Assembly (NCBI GenBank): GCA_965250245.1 | Contig: OZ252296.1 | Location: 434,001-498,000 of the forward strand | Origin: JABDIP01 sp965250245 | GTDB taxonomy: Bacteria; Pseudomonadota; Alphaproteobacteria; DSM-16000; Inquilinaceae | DNA length: 64,000 bases | Direction of reading: 5' to 3' | Part shown: positions 28,640-37,279 of the stretch, one piece after another | Numbering within the stretch: position 1 is the first letter of the stretch | Layout of the letters: each line of letters begins with the position of its first letter | Translations under genes and position numbers: made by a program | Notes under the pieces: generated by a model | What the model was told of the DNA's origin: nothing | The model's input: the letters and a program-made list of their open reading frames with translations, nothing else | The model's database searches: none

Positions 28640-28670
28640 GGCGGCCCCGGTCGCGCGGACCAGGGCCGCC
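28640..28670 (-). other. intercistronic stem-loop after binding-protein gene
   Basis: GGCGGCCC-C-GGTC (28640-28652) pairs with GACC-A-GGGCCGCC (28658-28670), a 12-pair stem with one mismatch and a 5-nt loop. It lies between the binding-protein stop and the first permease, with no T-run. Confidence 0.75.
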
Positions 28671-28678
28671 TGGACGCG

Positions 28679-29947
28679 TTAGTACGCCGCCTTCATCTGC
28701 GCGATCGCCTCGTCGACGTCGAGCAGCCCGGCCGGGAACGCGTTGTTCAGGACCTGGGTGAAGACCTCCTTGGGCTGGCCGCGCATAAGCGCCAGCGGTA
28801 TGCCGAAGGCGTAGTCATTGCCGGAATTGGCGGCCAAGAGCTTCTGGAAATACTCGCCCGTGTCGCCGGTCATGCTGGACGGATCGGCCTTGATCCCGGT
28901 CTGCACCAGGTTCTTCTCCAGCCACAGATTGCCCATCTCGGGCGTGGCCAGGAAGTTGAGGAAACCGGCCGCCAGGTCGGGGTGGCCCGAACGCGCATTG
29001 GCCACGAAGGAGCCGCCGACGGCGATCGTCTTGCAGGACGGACAGGCGCTGCCCGGCGGGATCGGCCCGTTGACGATGCCGAGCTGGAAGTCGGCCGGCT
29101 GGCCTCCGGCATCCGGCGGGTTGAAGGCCCGCGACGGATAGAACGAGCCCATCTGGAACGTCGCCGCGCCGGGGTTCGTGTGGAAGTAGAAATGCGCCTC
29201 GCCCAGCTTGATCGACGAGATGTCCGAGGGAAACGCCCCGGAGTCGATGATCGCCTTGGCAAAGGTCAAGGCTTCGTGGACACGGGGATCGTCCCACTGG
29301 CTCCCGTCGCCGGTCAGCAGGGCGATGTAGTCCTCCGGTCCCAACATCTTCAGCAGGATCTCATGGGTCAGAAACGCGCCGGGATACGGACGGTCGCCCA
29401 CGCCCTGCGCCATTGGCGTCACGCCGGCGGCGCGGGCGGCTGCGACGAAGTCGAGGAAGTCCTGGCCCTCCAGGCCCTCGACCGGCATTTCCACGCCGAT
29501 CTCCTGCAGCACCGCCTCGTTGGTGTAGAGCTCGACGGTCCAGGCTTCCAGCGGCAGGCCATAGACCCCGTCGCCATGGGTCCAGGTCGCCCGCGCCCAG
29601 GGCTCGACATTGTCCCAGTCGATGCGGTCGGTCAGGTCGAGCAGGATGTCATTCTCGATGTATTCGACCTGGTCGGCGTCGGCATAGAAGAGATCCGGTC
29701 CCTGGCCGGCGAACAGCGCCGTCTTCAGCGCCGCGAACAGCGGTTCCTTCTGATACCAGGTGATCTCGATGGTGACGCCCGGGTTCTCCGCCTCGAAGGC
29801 CCGCGCGGCGGATTCGACGAAGTCAATCTTGGCCTGCTGGTCGGCCCAGTGGCTCCACAACGTCAGGGTCTGCGCCTGCCCGGCGGCCGGCATCGCCAGG
29901 CCCGCCGCAAGCACCGCCATGCCGGCAAGTCCCGATAACGCTCGCAT
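28679..29947 (-). CDS. carbohydrate ABC substrate-binding protein, family 1
   Basis: Periplasmic sugar receptor, 422-residue precursor with a signal peptide MRALSGLAGMAVLAAGLAMP then AAGQA (about 1-25). The mature start QTLTLWSHWADQQAKIDF and EITWYQKEPLFAALKTALFAG are SBP_bac_1 features. Two Cys residues in SACPSCKTIAVGG (near 311-316) could form a small disulfide loop. GGGGAGGAG just upstream fixes the start at 29947. First gene of the operon running to 22280; divergent from the ADP-ribosylglycohydrolase-family gene, with a candidate GntR site between them. Ligand unknown. Confidence 0.9.
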   Translation of the reverse strand: MRALSGLAGMAVLAAGLAMPAAGQAQTLTLWSHWADQQAKIDFVESAARAFEAENPGVTIEITWYQKEPLFAALKTALFAGQGPDLFYADADQVEYIENDILLDLTDRIDWDNVEPWARATWTHGDGVYGLPLEAWTVELYTNEAVLQEIGVEMPVEGLEGQDFLDFVAAARAAGVTPMAQGVGDRPYPGAFLTHEILLKMLGPEDYIALLTGDGSQWDDPRVHEALTFAKAIIDSGAFPSDISSIKLGEAHFYFHTNPGAATFQMGSFYPSRAFNPPDAGGQPADFQLGIVNGPIPPGSACPSCKTIAVGGSFVANARSGHPDLAAGFLNFLATPEMGNLWLEKNLVQTGIKADPSSMTGDTGEYFQKLLAANSGNDYAFGIPLALMRGQPKEVFTQVLNNAFPAGLLDVDEAIAQMKAAY

Positions 29948-30027
29948 TGGCTCCTCCCCATTTTCTTTTCTTGGATGCGTTGAGCGACTTCGAGCTTGCA
30001 TGGCGTCGCTGGAATGTCAATTATAAT

Positions 30028-30045
30028 GTCAACAATTTGATTGCC
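30028..30045. promoter_or_regulatory. candidate GntR operator in divergent promoter gap
   Basis: GTCAACAATTTGATTGCC, whose first 11 bases equal the site at 4266 and whose pattern matches the reversed site at 21629. A further TGTCAA lies at 30015-30020. It is in the 121-bp gap between the sugar binding-protein gene and the divergent hydrolase gene, 24 bp before the latter's start, so it could control both. Confidence 0.55.
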
Positions 30046-30068
30046 AATCTCCCGTCCGAACTCCTGCG

Positions 30069-32201
30069 ATGTCCCCAGCATCGGAATCGAGCGCCCGCCC
30101 GCCCGCGCCGCGATACGGTGATCGCGTCTATGCCGGCATCCTCGGCAAGATGATCGGGGTCTATCTCGGCCGCCCCGTGGAGCAATGGGAGCACGCGGCG
30201 ATCATCGAACGCTTCGGCTTCGTCGATCGTTATGTCGCCGGCGAGTTGGGGCTGCCGCTCGTGGTTCCGGACGACGACCTGTCGGGGACCTTCGTCTTTG
30301 CGCGAGCGGCGGAGGATTGCGACTCACTTGCCGAGTTAGACAGTCAGCGGATAGCGCAGATCTGGCTCAACGACATCGTCGAAGGCCGCACGACGCTGTG
30401 GTGGGGCGGCTTTGGCAACAGCACCGAACACACCGCCTTTGCGCGCCTCAAGGCTGGAATCCCGCCGCCGCGTTCGGGCTCGGTCGGGTTGAACGGAGCG
30501 ATTTTGGCCAATCAGGTCGGCGCACAGATCTTCGTGGAGGGCTGGGCGTTCCTGGCCTCCGGGGACCGTGCGCTTGCCGCCCGGCTGGCACGGCAGGCGG
30601 CGTCGGTTTCGCATGACGGTGACGCGCTTGATGCCGCCGCAGCCATGGCGGCGATGCAAACGGCCGCGTTCGAGGCCGCAACGCTGGACCAGATCGTGGA
30701 CGCCGCGCGGCAGGCGGCCGGGGATGGCGGAATCGTTCGAGCCGTCATTGACGATGTCGCCGGCTGGTCATCGGCGAAGAGCGACTGGCGCGAAATCCGG
30801 GCGGCGATCGAGCAGCGCTATGGCCCCGCGAGGTATGGCGGCAATTGCCACGTCGTCCCCAACTTCGCGCTGGTCATGCTCGGCCTACTCGCAGGGGGCG
30901 GCGACTTCCGGCGGTCGCTCGCGATCACCGTGACCGCCGGCTGGGACACCGATTCCAACGCTGGCAATCTCGGCGCGATCCTCGGCATATGGCTCGGTCC
31001 GGCCCTCATCGAGCAGGCCTCTGACCTGGCCGAGCCACTCGGAGACAGGCTGTTCGTCTCCAGTGCCGATGGCGCGGGCGCGGTCACCGACGCCGCTCGG
31101 CTCGCCGACCGGTTCCAGAGCCAGGCGGCGCGCCTTGGCGATCGGCCCGGGCAGGCGCCGGCGTCCCGCGCGCGACTTCATTTCGGCTATCCGGCCTCCA
31201 TCCAGGGCTTCGCTGCCGGCTGCGTCACTGCCGATGGCACGGCGCACCAGCCGCCGCCGCGCAACGTGGGTTCGCTTCTGGTCCTGCCTTTGGCCGATGC
31301 GGCGCCCGTGCACCTGACCACCGCCGTCTTCCCGGAACCGCGGGACTTCGACTTCCCGCCCTATGCCCTTTCCGCGACGCCTGTCCTGCATCCGGGCGAC
31401 CGTATCGAGGCCGTCGTCCGGCAGGTTGACGGGGCTGCACCGATCGTTGTTGCGCCGACGGTCCTGCTGCAGACCGGGGCCGCGGCGCTGGTGCCGCTCT
31501 CCGGCCCGGAAACCAGGCTCGCCCCCGGCCGGGCGGTGCCGTTGCGATGGACCCTGCCGGACTTCGGAGGCGGCCATGTCGAACGGGTGGGCATCACGGC
31601 CCAAGCGAGCGGTGATGCCGGCATCGGCCTCGAGAGCCTCGATTGGCGGTACCGCCCGAACTTCACCTATGGTCCGGATCCGTCGAATAACCTGGCCGAT
31701 CGTCTCTTCGTGACCAACGCCGACTGGTTCCAGGGTGCGTCGCGGCATCGCACGGTGAGGATGGCCCATGCCGGTGCTGACGGGATTGCGCTCTATGGCC
31801 CCAGGGATTGGGCGGGGTATGCCGTCTCCGCGACGATTTCGGCGGACCTGTATGAGAGCTTCGGCCTGCTCGCGGCGGTCCGCGGATTGCGCCGCTTCCT
31901 GGCGATCATCTGCGACCGGAGCGGCGAAGTCCGCCTCGAGCTCCGGCGCGACGGTGAGACCCGGTGCCTTGCCGCGGCTCGCTGGGAGCCGGATCCGGGC
32001 CATCGCGTGGAGATGCGGCTGGATCTGACATCCGGGACGGTCAGGGGACGAGTGGGCGAGACGGTTCTCGACACGGATCTTCCGACGGCCGGTCTGTGCG
32101 GCGGAATCGGATTTCTGGTCGCCGGCGGCACCGTCGATGTGCATGGCTTCCAAGTTCGGTCGGGCGGGGCGGACCTTCGCTCTGACGCGGATGTCCGCTA
32201 G
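30069..32201 (+). CDS. ADP-ribosylglycohydrolase-family protein with C-terminal beta-sandwich
   Basis: Two-part protein of 710 residues. Residues about 15-345 are an ADP-ribosylglycohydrolase-type helical domain: YAGILGKMIGVYLGRP near 21-36, metal ligands in PDDDLSG (Asp68-70), and GWDTDSNAGNLGAILG at 291-306, the second Mg cluster. Residues about 365-705 are predicted to be beta-rich and end in a LamG/3-keto-disaccharide-like module (VRLELRRDGETRC, VEMRLDLTSGTVRGRVG). ADP-ribose hydrolases rarely carry such a tail. Placement divergent from a sugar importer and before an alpha/beta hydrolase suggests an N- or O-glycoside substrate rather than ADP-ribosylated protein. No signal peptide is seen. 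Function is inference. Confidence 0.75.
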   Translation: MSPASESSARPPAPRYGDRVYAGILGKMIGVYLGRPVEQWEHAAIIERFGFVDRYVAGELGLPLVVPDDDLSGTFVFARAAEDCDSLAELDSQRIAQIWLNDIVEGRTTLWWGGFGNSTEHTAFARLKAGIPPPRSGSVGLNGAILANQVGAQIFVEGWAFLASGDRALAARLARQAASVSHDGDALDAAAAMAAMQTAAFEAATLDQIVDAARQAAGDGGIVRAVIDDVAGWSSAKSDWREIRAAIEQRYGPARYGGNCHVVPNFALVMLGLLAGGGDFRRSLAITVTAGWDTDSNAGNLGAILGIWLGPALIEQASDLAEPLGDRLFVSSADGAGAVTDAARLADRFQSQAARLGDRPGQAPASRARLHFGYPASIQGFAAGCVTADGTAHQPPPRNVGSLLVLPLADAAPVHLTTAVFPEPRDFDFPPYALSATPVLHPGDRIEAVVRQVDGAAPIVVAPTVLLQTGAAALVPLSGPETRLAPGRAVPLRWTLPDFGGGHVERVGITAQASGDAGIGLESLDWRYRPNFTYGPDPSNNLADRLFVTNADWFQGASRHRTVRMAHAGADGIALYGPRDWAGYAVSATISADLYESFGLLAAVRGLRRFLAIICDRSGEVRLELRRDGETRCLAAARWEPDPGHRVEMRLDLTSGTVRGRVGETVLDTDLPTAGLCGGIGFLVAGGTVDVHGFQVRSGGADLRSDADVR

Positions 32202-32238
32202 GCTCCGGGGTTCCTGACATTTAAGGGAGGGGCCATCC

Positions 32239-33153
32239 GTGTCCAAGCGGGCGCCGCAGCGCGAGTCCATCCTCGGCCTGCTGGGCGGCGAGGTCGGGAT
32301 CGTCCGGCTGGGCGAACCGCGTGTCCGGTCGCAGCAGGTCGATGGCGGCTGGGTCAGGGAGGATCTGCTCTTCACGACCAGTCTCGGCGACGGCGTGCCG
32401 GCGCATTTCGTCCGCCCCGCCGAGAGCTCCCGGCCGGTTCCCGCGATCCTCTACTGCCACGCCCATGGCGGCCGCTACGACGTCGGGCGCTGCGAGCTGT
32501 TTGAGGGGCGCGCCGCGCTGCAATCGGCCTACGCAGCGGACCTGCGACAGCTCGGCTGTGCGGTGCTCTGCCTGGAGATGCCCTGTTTCGGGGAGCGTTG
32601 CGAGCCGGACGAGTCGACGCTGTCCAAGGAGCATCTGTGGCATGGCCGGACGCTGTTCGGCCGCATGCTGGCCGAGCTGGTCGCCGGCGTCGACTACCTG
32701 GCGGCGCATCCGGACGTGGATGAAGACCGGATCGCGGCCTTGGGGATCTCCATGGGCGGCACCCATGCCTGGTGGCTGGCGGCGATCGACCCGCGTATCC
32801 GTGCCGCCGTCCAGATGTGCTGTTTCGCAGACCTGGCCTGCCTGATCGCCTCCGGAGCCCATGACGGCCATGGGCACTACATGACGGTGCCGGGGCTGGT
32901 GCGGCATGGTTCGACCGGGCGCCTGGCGGCGCTGGCGGCGCCGCGCCCGCAGCTCATCTGCGTCGGGCTGCAGGATCGGTTCACACCGAAGGACTGTTTC
33001 GACAAGGCCCGCGCGGAGCTCGGGGAGGGATACGCCCGGCAGAATGCCCGGGAGGCGCTGGAGTTCTGCGTTGAGGCCGATGCGGGACACGAGGAGACGC
33101 CGGCCATGCGCCGTGCCACGCTGGCGTTCCTCCGCAGGCACCTGATGTCTTGA
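32239..33153 (+). CDS. alpha/beta hydrolase (dienelactone-hydrolase-like)
   Basis: Serine hydrolase of 304 residues. AILYCHAHGGRYDVG near 70-84 supplies the oxyanion region, the elbow GISMGGTHAWWLA has the nucleophile Ser near 179, and the catalytic Asp and His are in VGLQDRFTP and DAGHEE near 250 and 288. The start is a GTG at 32239 with AAGGGAGGGG 7 bp upstream. It lies 37 bp after the ADP-ribosylglycohydrolase-family gene and is cotranscribed; it may deacylate or delactonise the same substrate. Acetyl-xylan-esterase-like activity is another possibility. Confidence 0.82.
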   Translation: MSKRAPQRESILGLLGGEVGIVRLGEPRVRSQQVDGGWVREDLLFTTSLGDGVPAHFVRPAESSRPVPAILYCHAHGGRYDVGRCELFEGRAALQSAYAADLRQLGCAVLCLEMPCFGERCEPDESTLSKEHLWHGRTLFGRMLAELVAGVDYLAAHPDVDEDRIAALGISMGGTHAWWLAAIDPRIRAAVQMCCFADLACLIASGAHDGHGHYMTVPGLVRHGSTGRLAALAAPRPQLICVGLQDRFTPKDCFDKARAELGEGYARQNAREALEFCVEADAGHEETPAMRRATLAFLRRHLMS

Positions 33154-33175
33154 TCCGGAGGCCGGCCCGGGCCGA

Positions 33176-34204
33176 TCAGGGCACGGTGGACAGGTGCCGG
33201 CAGTCGCTCTCGCGGCTGACCAGATGGGTGTCGACCACGATGCCCTGGCCTTCGTTCCGGCCGTTCAGGCGGGACAGCAGCATCCTGCCCATTGTCATGC
33301 CGATATCGTCGAGGTCCTGGGTGAAGGTGGTCAGGGCGGGGCGCAGGTAGGTGGCCAGGGGCACGTCGTCGCAGCCGATCACCGCGAAGTCCCGGCCGGG
33401 TTGCAGACCGCGCCTGCGCGCGCCGTCCATCACGCCGGTGGCGATGAAGTCGTTGCCGCAAAAGATCGCGGTCGGCGTCACGCCGGCCGCCAGCATGGCC
33501 TCGAAGACCTCTGCTCCGGTCTGGGCGGGGGAGCACTCGGCCTCCAGCCGCGGATCGTGGGCGATGCCCGCCTCCTCAAGGGCCGCGCGGTAGCCGAAGA
33601 CGGCGTGATGGGAATAGGTGTAGCCGAGGGGCGTCGACAGCGACGCGATGCGGGTATGCCCCAATTCGATAAACCGCCGCGTCGCGACGAGTCCCATCCG
33701 GAAATGGTCGCGGTCGACCCAGTCATGGTCGTTTCGGTCGGTGCGGCCGAGCGCGACAAACGGGAACTCCCGCTCCAGCAGATAATCGACGCGCTCGTCG
33801 CGCGGTTTGGTGCGGCCGAACAGGACGCCGTCGCAGCGGCCCATTTCCACCAGCCGACGGAGGATCTTCATCTCGCCGTCGAAATCGCGCGCCATGACCA
33901 CATGCAGGTCGTAGCCCTCGACCTGCAGCGCCGCCTCCAACCCGTCGAGCAGGCCGAGATGGAATGGGTCGACGAACTTGGTCCAGGGACGCGACGCGAC
34001 ATAGGTGACCGTCCGGGTCCGCTGGCTCCTCAGGACCGACGCCGCGTAGTTGGCGCTGTATCCGATCTCCCGCGCCGCCGCCTCGATCTTCGACCGGGTC
34101 TTCGGATTGACGTCGCTGTAGCCGTTCAGGGCACGCGACACCGTCGAGACCGACATGCCGACCGCGTCCGCCAGGTCCCGAATGCTCCGCCGTGCCGGCC
34201 GCAT
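33176..34204 (-). CDS. LacI-family transcriptional regulator
   Basis: Sugar-responsive repressor, 342 residues: LacI helix-turn-helix and hinge at about 7-62 (IRDLADAVGMSVSTVSRALNG) and a periplasmic-binding-like effector domain with FCGNDFIATGVMDG near 245-258 and a late IGCDDVPLATYLRPALTTF. The ATG at 34204 is preferred because AAGGACGAG precedes it and length fits; an ATG at 34222 is also in frame. It is divergent from the second sugar importer, and a perfect palindrome with a central CG in the gap is its likely operator. Confidence 0.9.
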   Translation of the reverse strand: MRPARRSIRDLADAVGMSVSTVSRALNGYSDVNPKTRSKIEAAAREIGYSANYAASVLRSQRTRTVTYVASRPWTKFVDPFHLGLLDGLEAALQVEGYDLHVVMARDFDGEMKILRRLVEMGRCDGVLFGRTKPRDERVDYLLEREFPFVALGRTDRNDHDWVDRDHFRMGLVATRRFIELGHTRIASLSTPLGYTYSHHAVFGYRAALEEAGIAHDPRLEAECSPAQTGAEVFEAMLAAGVTPTAIFCGNDFIATGVMDGARRRGLQPGRDFAVIGCDDVPLATYLRPALTTFTQDLDDIGMTMGRMLLSRLNGRNEGQGIVVDTHLVSRESDCRHLSTVP

Positions 34205-34317
34205 ATGCGTCTCGTCCTTCATCGACTTGTTCGAGGCCTGTCCGCTCCGAAAACCGGGTGTCGCGGCCGCCAGGATTGCCTTGTTCGCCCTTCGGGCCGG
34301 TGTTAGCGTGGGTCATT

Positions 34318-34331
34318 CAAAAACGTTTTTG
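34318..34331. promoter_or_regulatory. LacI-type operator palindrome
   Basis: CAAAAACGTTTTTG is a perfect 14-bp palindrome with the central CpG that LacI-family proteins favour. It lies 114 bp from the LacI gene and 103 bp from the importer, in the divergent promoter gap, so it probably represses both. Confidence 0.7.
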
Positions 34332-34433
34332 GAGATATCGCAACCGGCGGATATCCTGGCGCCCGGACAAGCGCCGAAAAACAGACCCCGCGGGCCGGTC
34401 ACGGTCCGGGATGCACAAAAAGGGAGGAAGCAA

Positions 34434-35720
34434 GTGTCCGTAACGAGCAGAGTCAAGGCGACGACTTTGGCCACGGCCGTCTCCGCGGCCGCGCTTCTCG
34501 CCGTCGCACCGGCGAATGCGGCCGATCTCAGCCTCATGTTCAGTGCCGACGGCGATCAGGCCGCGGTCCTGACCGATCTGGTCGAGCGCTACAATGCCAT
34601 GACGCCCGACGTGACCATCGAACTCAACCTGGTCGGCTACAACGTCATCCGCGAGCAGCTCGAGGGCCAGCTCGAGGCCGGCACCGGGCCGGACATCGCC
34701 AAGATCACCAATCTCGGCGGCCTGCACGAGTACTACATCGATCTGACGCCCTATGTTGACGTGGATGCCTGGGAGGCCAACTACGGCGGCGTGCTGCCCT
34801 GGTACCGCGCCGGCAATCCGGGCGGCATCTACGCGTTCCACTCCGAGCTGACCGTCACCGGCCCGTATGTCAACGTCACCATGTTCGACGATGCCGGGGT
34901 GGACATTCCCGAGCCCGGCGCGACCTGGGAGGACTGGGCCGAGGCGACGCGGGCGGTCATGGACGAGACCGGCAGCTATGCCGGCATGGTCATGGACCGC
35001 TCCGGCCATCGCATGGCCGGCCCCGCCATGTCCTATGGCGCCAAGTACTTCGACGGCGACGGCAACCTGATCGTCGACGAGGGCTACCGCACCTTCGCCC
35101 AGTTGATGGTCGACTGGCATGAGGAAGGCCTGATGCCGCCGGATGTCTGGCCGGCCGTCTCGGGCTCGAAATACGCCACCGGCAACGAGATGTTCTTCAA
35201 CAGCGACGTGCCGTTCTACATGTCCGGCTCGTGGAACGTCGCCAACGTCCAGAGCAATGTCGGCGACAAGTTCGAGTGGCAGGTGGTGCCGGTGCCCTGC
35301 GGTCCGGCCGGCTGCGGCATCATGCCCGGCGGCGCCGGCTTCGCGGCGTTCAAGCACAGCGAGCATCCCAAGGAAGCGGCGGAATTCGTCGCCTGGCTGG
35401 GCAGTGACGAGATCGCCCGCGAGTGGTACTCCCGGATCTACGCGATCCCGGCCCATGCGCAGATCCAGGCCGACGGGATCGACTACACGGCGTTCGGCGC
35501 CGGCCAGGAGGTGTCCGACGGGCTGAACACCTTCGCCGCCGGCGCGGCGCGGGCGCTGGAGGAAACGCCGCAGGCCTTCCAGTTGCAGGGCAACCAGTAC
35601 GGCTTCGTGATCTACAACGCGACAGTCGAATACGTGGCGGCCGTCATGACCGGCGATCTCGACATGGATTCGGCCATCGAGCGGATCGCCGCCGAAATCG
35701 AAGAGAAGACCGGCCAGTAG
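34434..35720 (+). CDS. carbohydrate ABC substrate-binding protein, family 1
   Basis: Periplasmic sugar receptor, 428-residue precursor with a signal peptide VSVTSRVKATTLATAVS then AAALLAVAPANA (about 1-29, A-N-A cleavage). The mature part begins ADLSLMFSADGDQAAVLTDL; GQLEAGTGPDIAKITNLGGL near 78-97 and PGGAGFAAFKHSEHPKEAAEF near 300-320 are SBP_bac_1 features. Start is GTG at 34434 with AGGGAGG 7 bp upstream; the frame is open further 5' but that part overlaps the operator and the LacI gene. First gene of the operon. Confidence 0.9.
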   Translation: MSVTSRVKATTLATAVSAAALLAVAPANAADLSLMFSADGDQAAVLTDLVERYNAMTPDVTIELNLVGYNVIREQLEGQLEAGTGPDIAKITNLGGLHEYYIDLTPYVDVDAWEANYGGVLPWYRAGNPGGIYAFHSELTVTGPYVNVTMFDDAGVDIPEPGATWEDWAEATRAVMDETGSYAGMVMDRSGHRMAGPAMSYGAKYFDGDGNLIVDEGYRTFAQLMVDWHEEGLMPPDVWPAVSGSKYATGNEMFFNSDVPFYMSGSWNVANVQSNVGDKFEWQVVPVPCGPAGCGIMPGGAGFAAFKHSEHPKEAAEFVAWLGSDEIAREWYSRIYAIPAHAQIQADGIDYTAFGAGQEVSDGLNTFAAGAARALEETPQAFQLQGNQYGFVIYNATVEYVAAVMTGDLDMDSAIERIAAEIEEKTGQ

Positions 35721-35741
35721 CCGGCGCCTGAACGACCGACC

Positions 35742-35772
35742 TGTCCGGAGGCCGCCTCGCGGCCTCCGGACA
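35742..35772 (+). other. intercistronic stem-loop after binding-protein gene
   Basis: Perfect 14-bp stem (35742-35755 with 35759-35772) closed by a 3-nt CTC loop, 21 bp after the binding-protein stop. No T-run follows, so it is read as a stability or processing element. Confidence 0.8.
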
Positions 35773-35810
35773 TCCTCCATCCGCCCAAGGGCCGTAGCGG
35801 GAAGGCCCCG

Positions 35811-35840
35811 ATGACGCATCCATCGGCATTGCGGCAATAG
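35811..35840 (+). CDS. possible 9-codon leader peptide before permease
   Basis: ATG at 35811 opens nine codons (MTHPSALRQ) and stops with TAG three bases before the permease ATG at 35844. GGGAAGG (35799-35805) is well spaced before it, whereas the permease ATG itself has no clear ribosome site. The peptide may serve only to deliver ribosomes to the permease start. Short chance frames are common, so confidence is low. Confidence 0.3.
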   Translation: MTHPSALRQ

Positions 35841-35843
35841 ACC

Positions 35844-37277
35844 ATGAGCTTGGCCGGCATCCTCATGTGGGCGATCGTGGTGTGCTGGGTCGGCGGCGGC
35901 ACGATCTGGCTGCTCACCCATCGCAGCTATCGCCTCTACCAGGCTCCGCGCTTCGCCATGGACCTGCTAGGCTTCCCGGTGGAGCTGGCGCAGAGCCTGT
36001 GGGGACGGGGCGGCGTGCCCTACGCGCTGCTGCTCCCGAACATGCTGATCTTCGGGCTGTTCACCTTCGCCCCGATGATCCTGAACTTCTACGTCTCTCT
36101 GACCGGCGGCAGCTCGATCTCGCTGCTCGACCGGCCCTATATCGGATCGCAGAACTACGACGCGATCTTCGACTGCGACTCGGTCTTCGCGCCGAACACC
36201 TGCTCGAACGCCGGCCTGAATTTCTGGACCAGCATGTTCAACACGCTGTTCTTCGTGGCCGTCCAGGTGCCGGTGCTCTGCTTCGTTTCGCTGCTGACCG
36301 CGCTGGTGGTGAACAAATCCCTGGCCGGACGGGGCTTCTGGCGGGCCATGTTCTTCTACCCGGTCATGCTGTCGCCGGTGGTGATCGCCAATATCTGGCA
36401 GTGGGTGCTGCATCGCAAAGGCGTGCTGAACGAGGCGCTGCGCGGCTCGGCCGACGGCATCACCGCGCTCGCGGGCAAGACAGGCTTCGACATCGTGGTG
36501 ACGGTCGTCCTCGCCATCCTGCTGATGGTGTTCAGCGAGCGCACCCTGCGCTCGGCCAGGGAGCCGTCCATGCCCTGGGCGTCGCTCTTCGCGATCGCCT
36601 TCGTGGCGGTGTTCGCCTGGTCGGACCCGATGACCCTGATCGCCGACGATCCCGGGTCCGCCAGCCTGGTCATCGCCCTGATCGCGGCCGCCGGCCTGAT
36701 CTGGCTGGTCGGCCGGGCCGACCCACGGACCCGCTGGGCGGTCGTCGGCCTCAGCATCCTGTCCATCGCCTTGCTGCTGACGATCCAGTTCGACGCCGTC
36801 TTCGATTTCGGCCGCGTGCGGCCGGTCAACTGGCTGGTGACGCCCGGAACCGGCTGGCCGTTCTTCTGGCTCGTCTTCGTCTTCTCCTGGGCGCATATGG
36901 GCTTCTACATGCTCATCCTGCTGGCCGGGTTGCAGGCCATTCCGGCCGATCTCTACGAGGCCGCGAAAATGGATGCGGCGCGGCCGATCCGGGTGTTCTT
37001 CCGCATCACCCTGCCGCTGCTGATGCCGACCTTCACCGTGGTGGTGGTGCTGTCGCTGATCCGCAGCTTCCAGGTCTTCGACGAGGTCTACCTGCTGACC
37101 GGCGGCGGGCCGGGGCGCGAGACCTTCATGGTGGTGCAGAACATCTTCGAGCAGGCCTTCACCGGCGACCATCCGGATTACGGCGAGGCGGCTGCCGGTT
37201 CGGTGCTGATGGCGGTGGTCATCGCCGTCTTCACCTTCCTGCAGCTCTACTTCACCCGCCGGCAGTCGGATCTGTAG
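35844..37277 (+). CDS. carbohydrate ABC permease (MalF-like) with extra membrane segments
   Basis: Channel subunit, 477 residues instead of the usual 290-320. It has an added N-terminal helix and tail (residues 1-60), a normal permease start ALLLPNMLIFGLFTFAPMIL near 61-80, then an inserted hydrophobic block at about 201-330 with three or four extra helices (FDIVVTVVLAILLMVF, SLFAIAFVAVFAW, SLVIALIAAAGLIWLV, LSILSIALLLTIQF). The core resumes at TPGTGWPFFWLVFVFSWAHM and the EAA loop is at 372-391. The frame is continuous with normal codon use, so the block looks real. Partner of the next gene, 2 bp away. Confidence 0.87.
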   Translation: MSLAGILMWAIVVCWVGGGTIWLLTHRSYRLYQAPRFAMDLLGFPVELAQSLWGRGGVPYALLLPNMLIFGLFTFAPMILNFYVSLTGGSSISLLDRPYIGSQNYDAIFDCDSVFAPNTCSNAGLNFWTSMFNTLFFVAVQVPVLCFVSLLTALVVNKSLAGRGFWRAMFFYPVMLSPVVIANIWQWVLHRKGVLNEALRGSADGITALAGKTGFDIVVTVVLAILLMVFSERTLRSAREPSMPWASLFAIAFVAVFAWSDPMTLIADDPGSASLVIALIAAAGLIWLVGRADPRTRWAVVGLSILSIALLLTIQFDAVFDFGRVRPVNWLVTPGTGWPFFWLVFVFSWAHMGFYMLILLAGLQAIPADLYEAAKMDAARPIRVFFRITLPLLMPTFTVVVVLSLIRSFQVFDEVYLLTGGGPGRETFMVVQNIFEQAFTGDHPDYGEAAAGSVLMAVVIAVFTFLQLYFTRRQSDL

Positions 37278-37279
37278 CG

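Noticed and set aside
33124..33180. Hairpin between the convergent hydrolase and LacI genes
   Set aside because: TGATC/GATCA arms with a GC centre can pair only with bulges, and no T-run follows; too weak to call a terminator.
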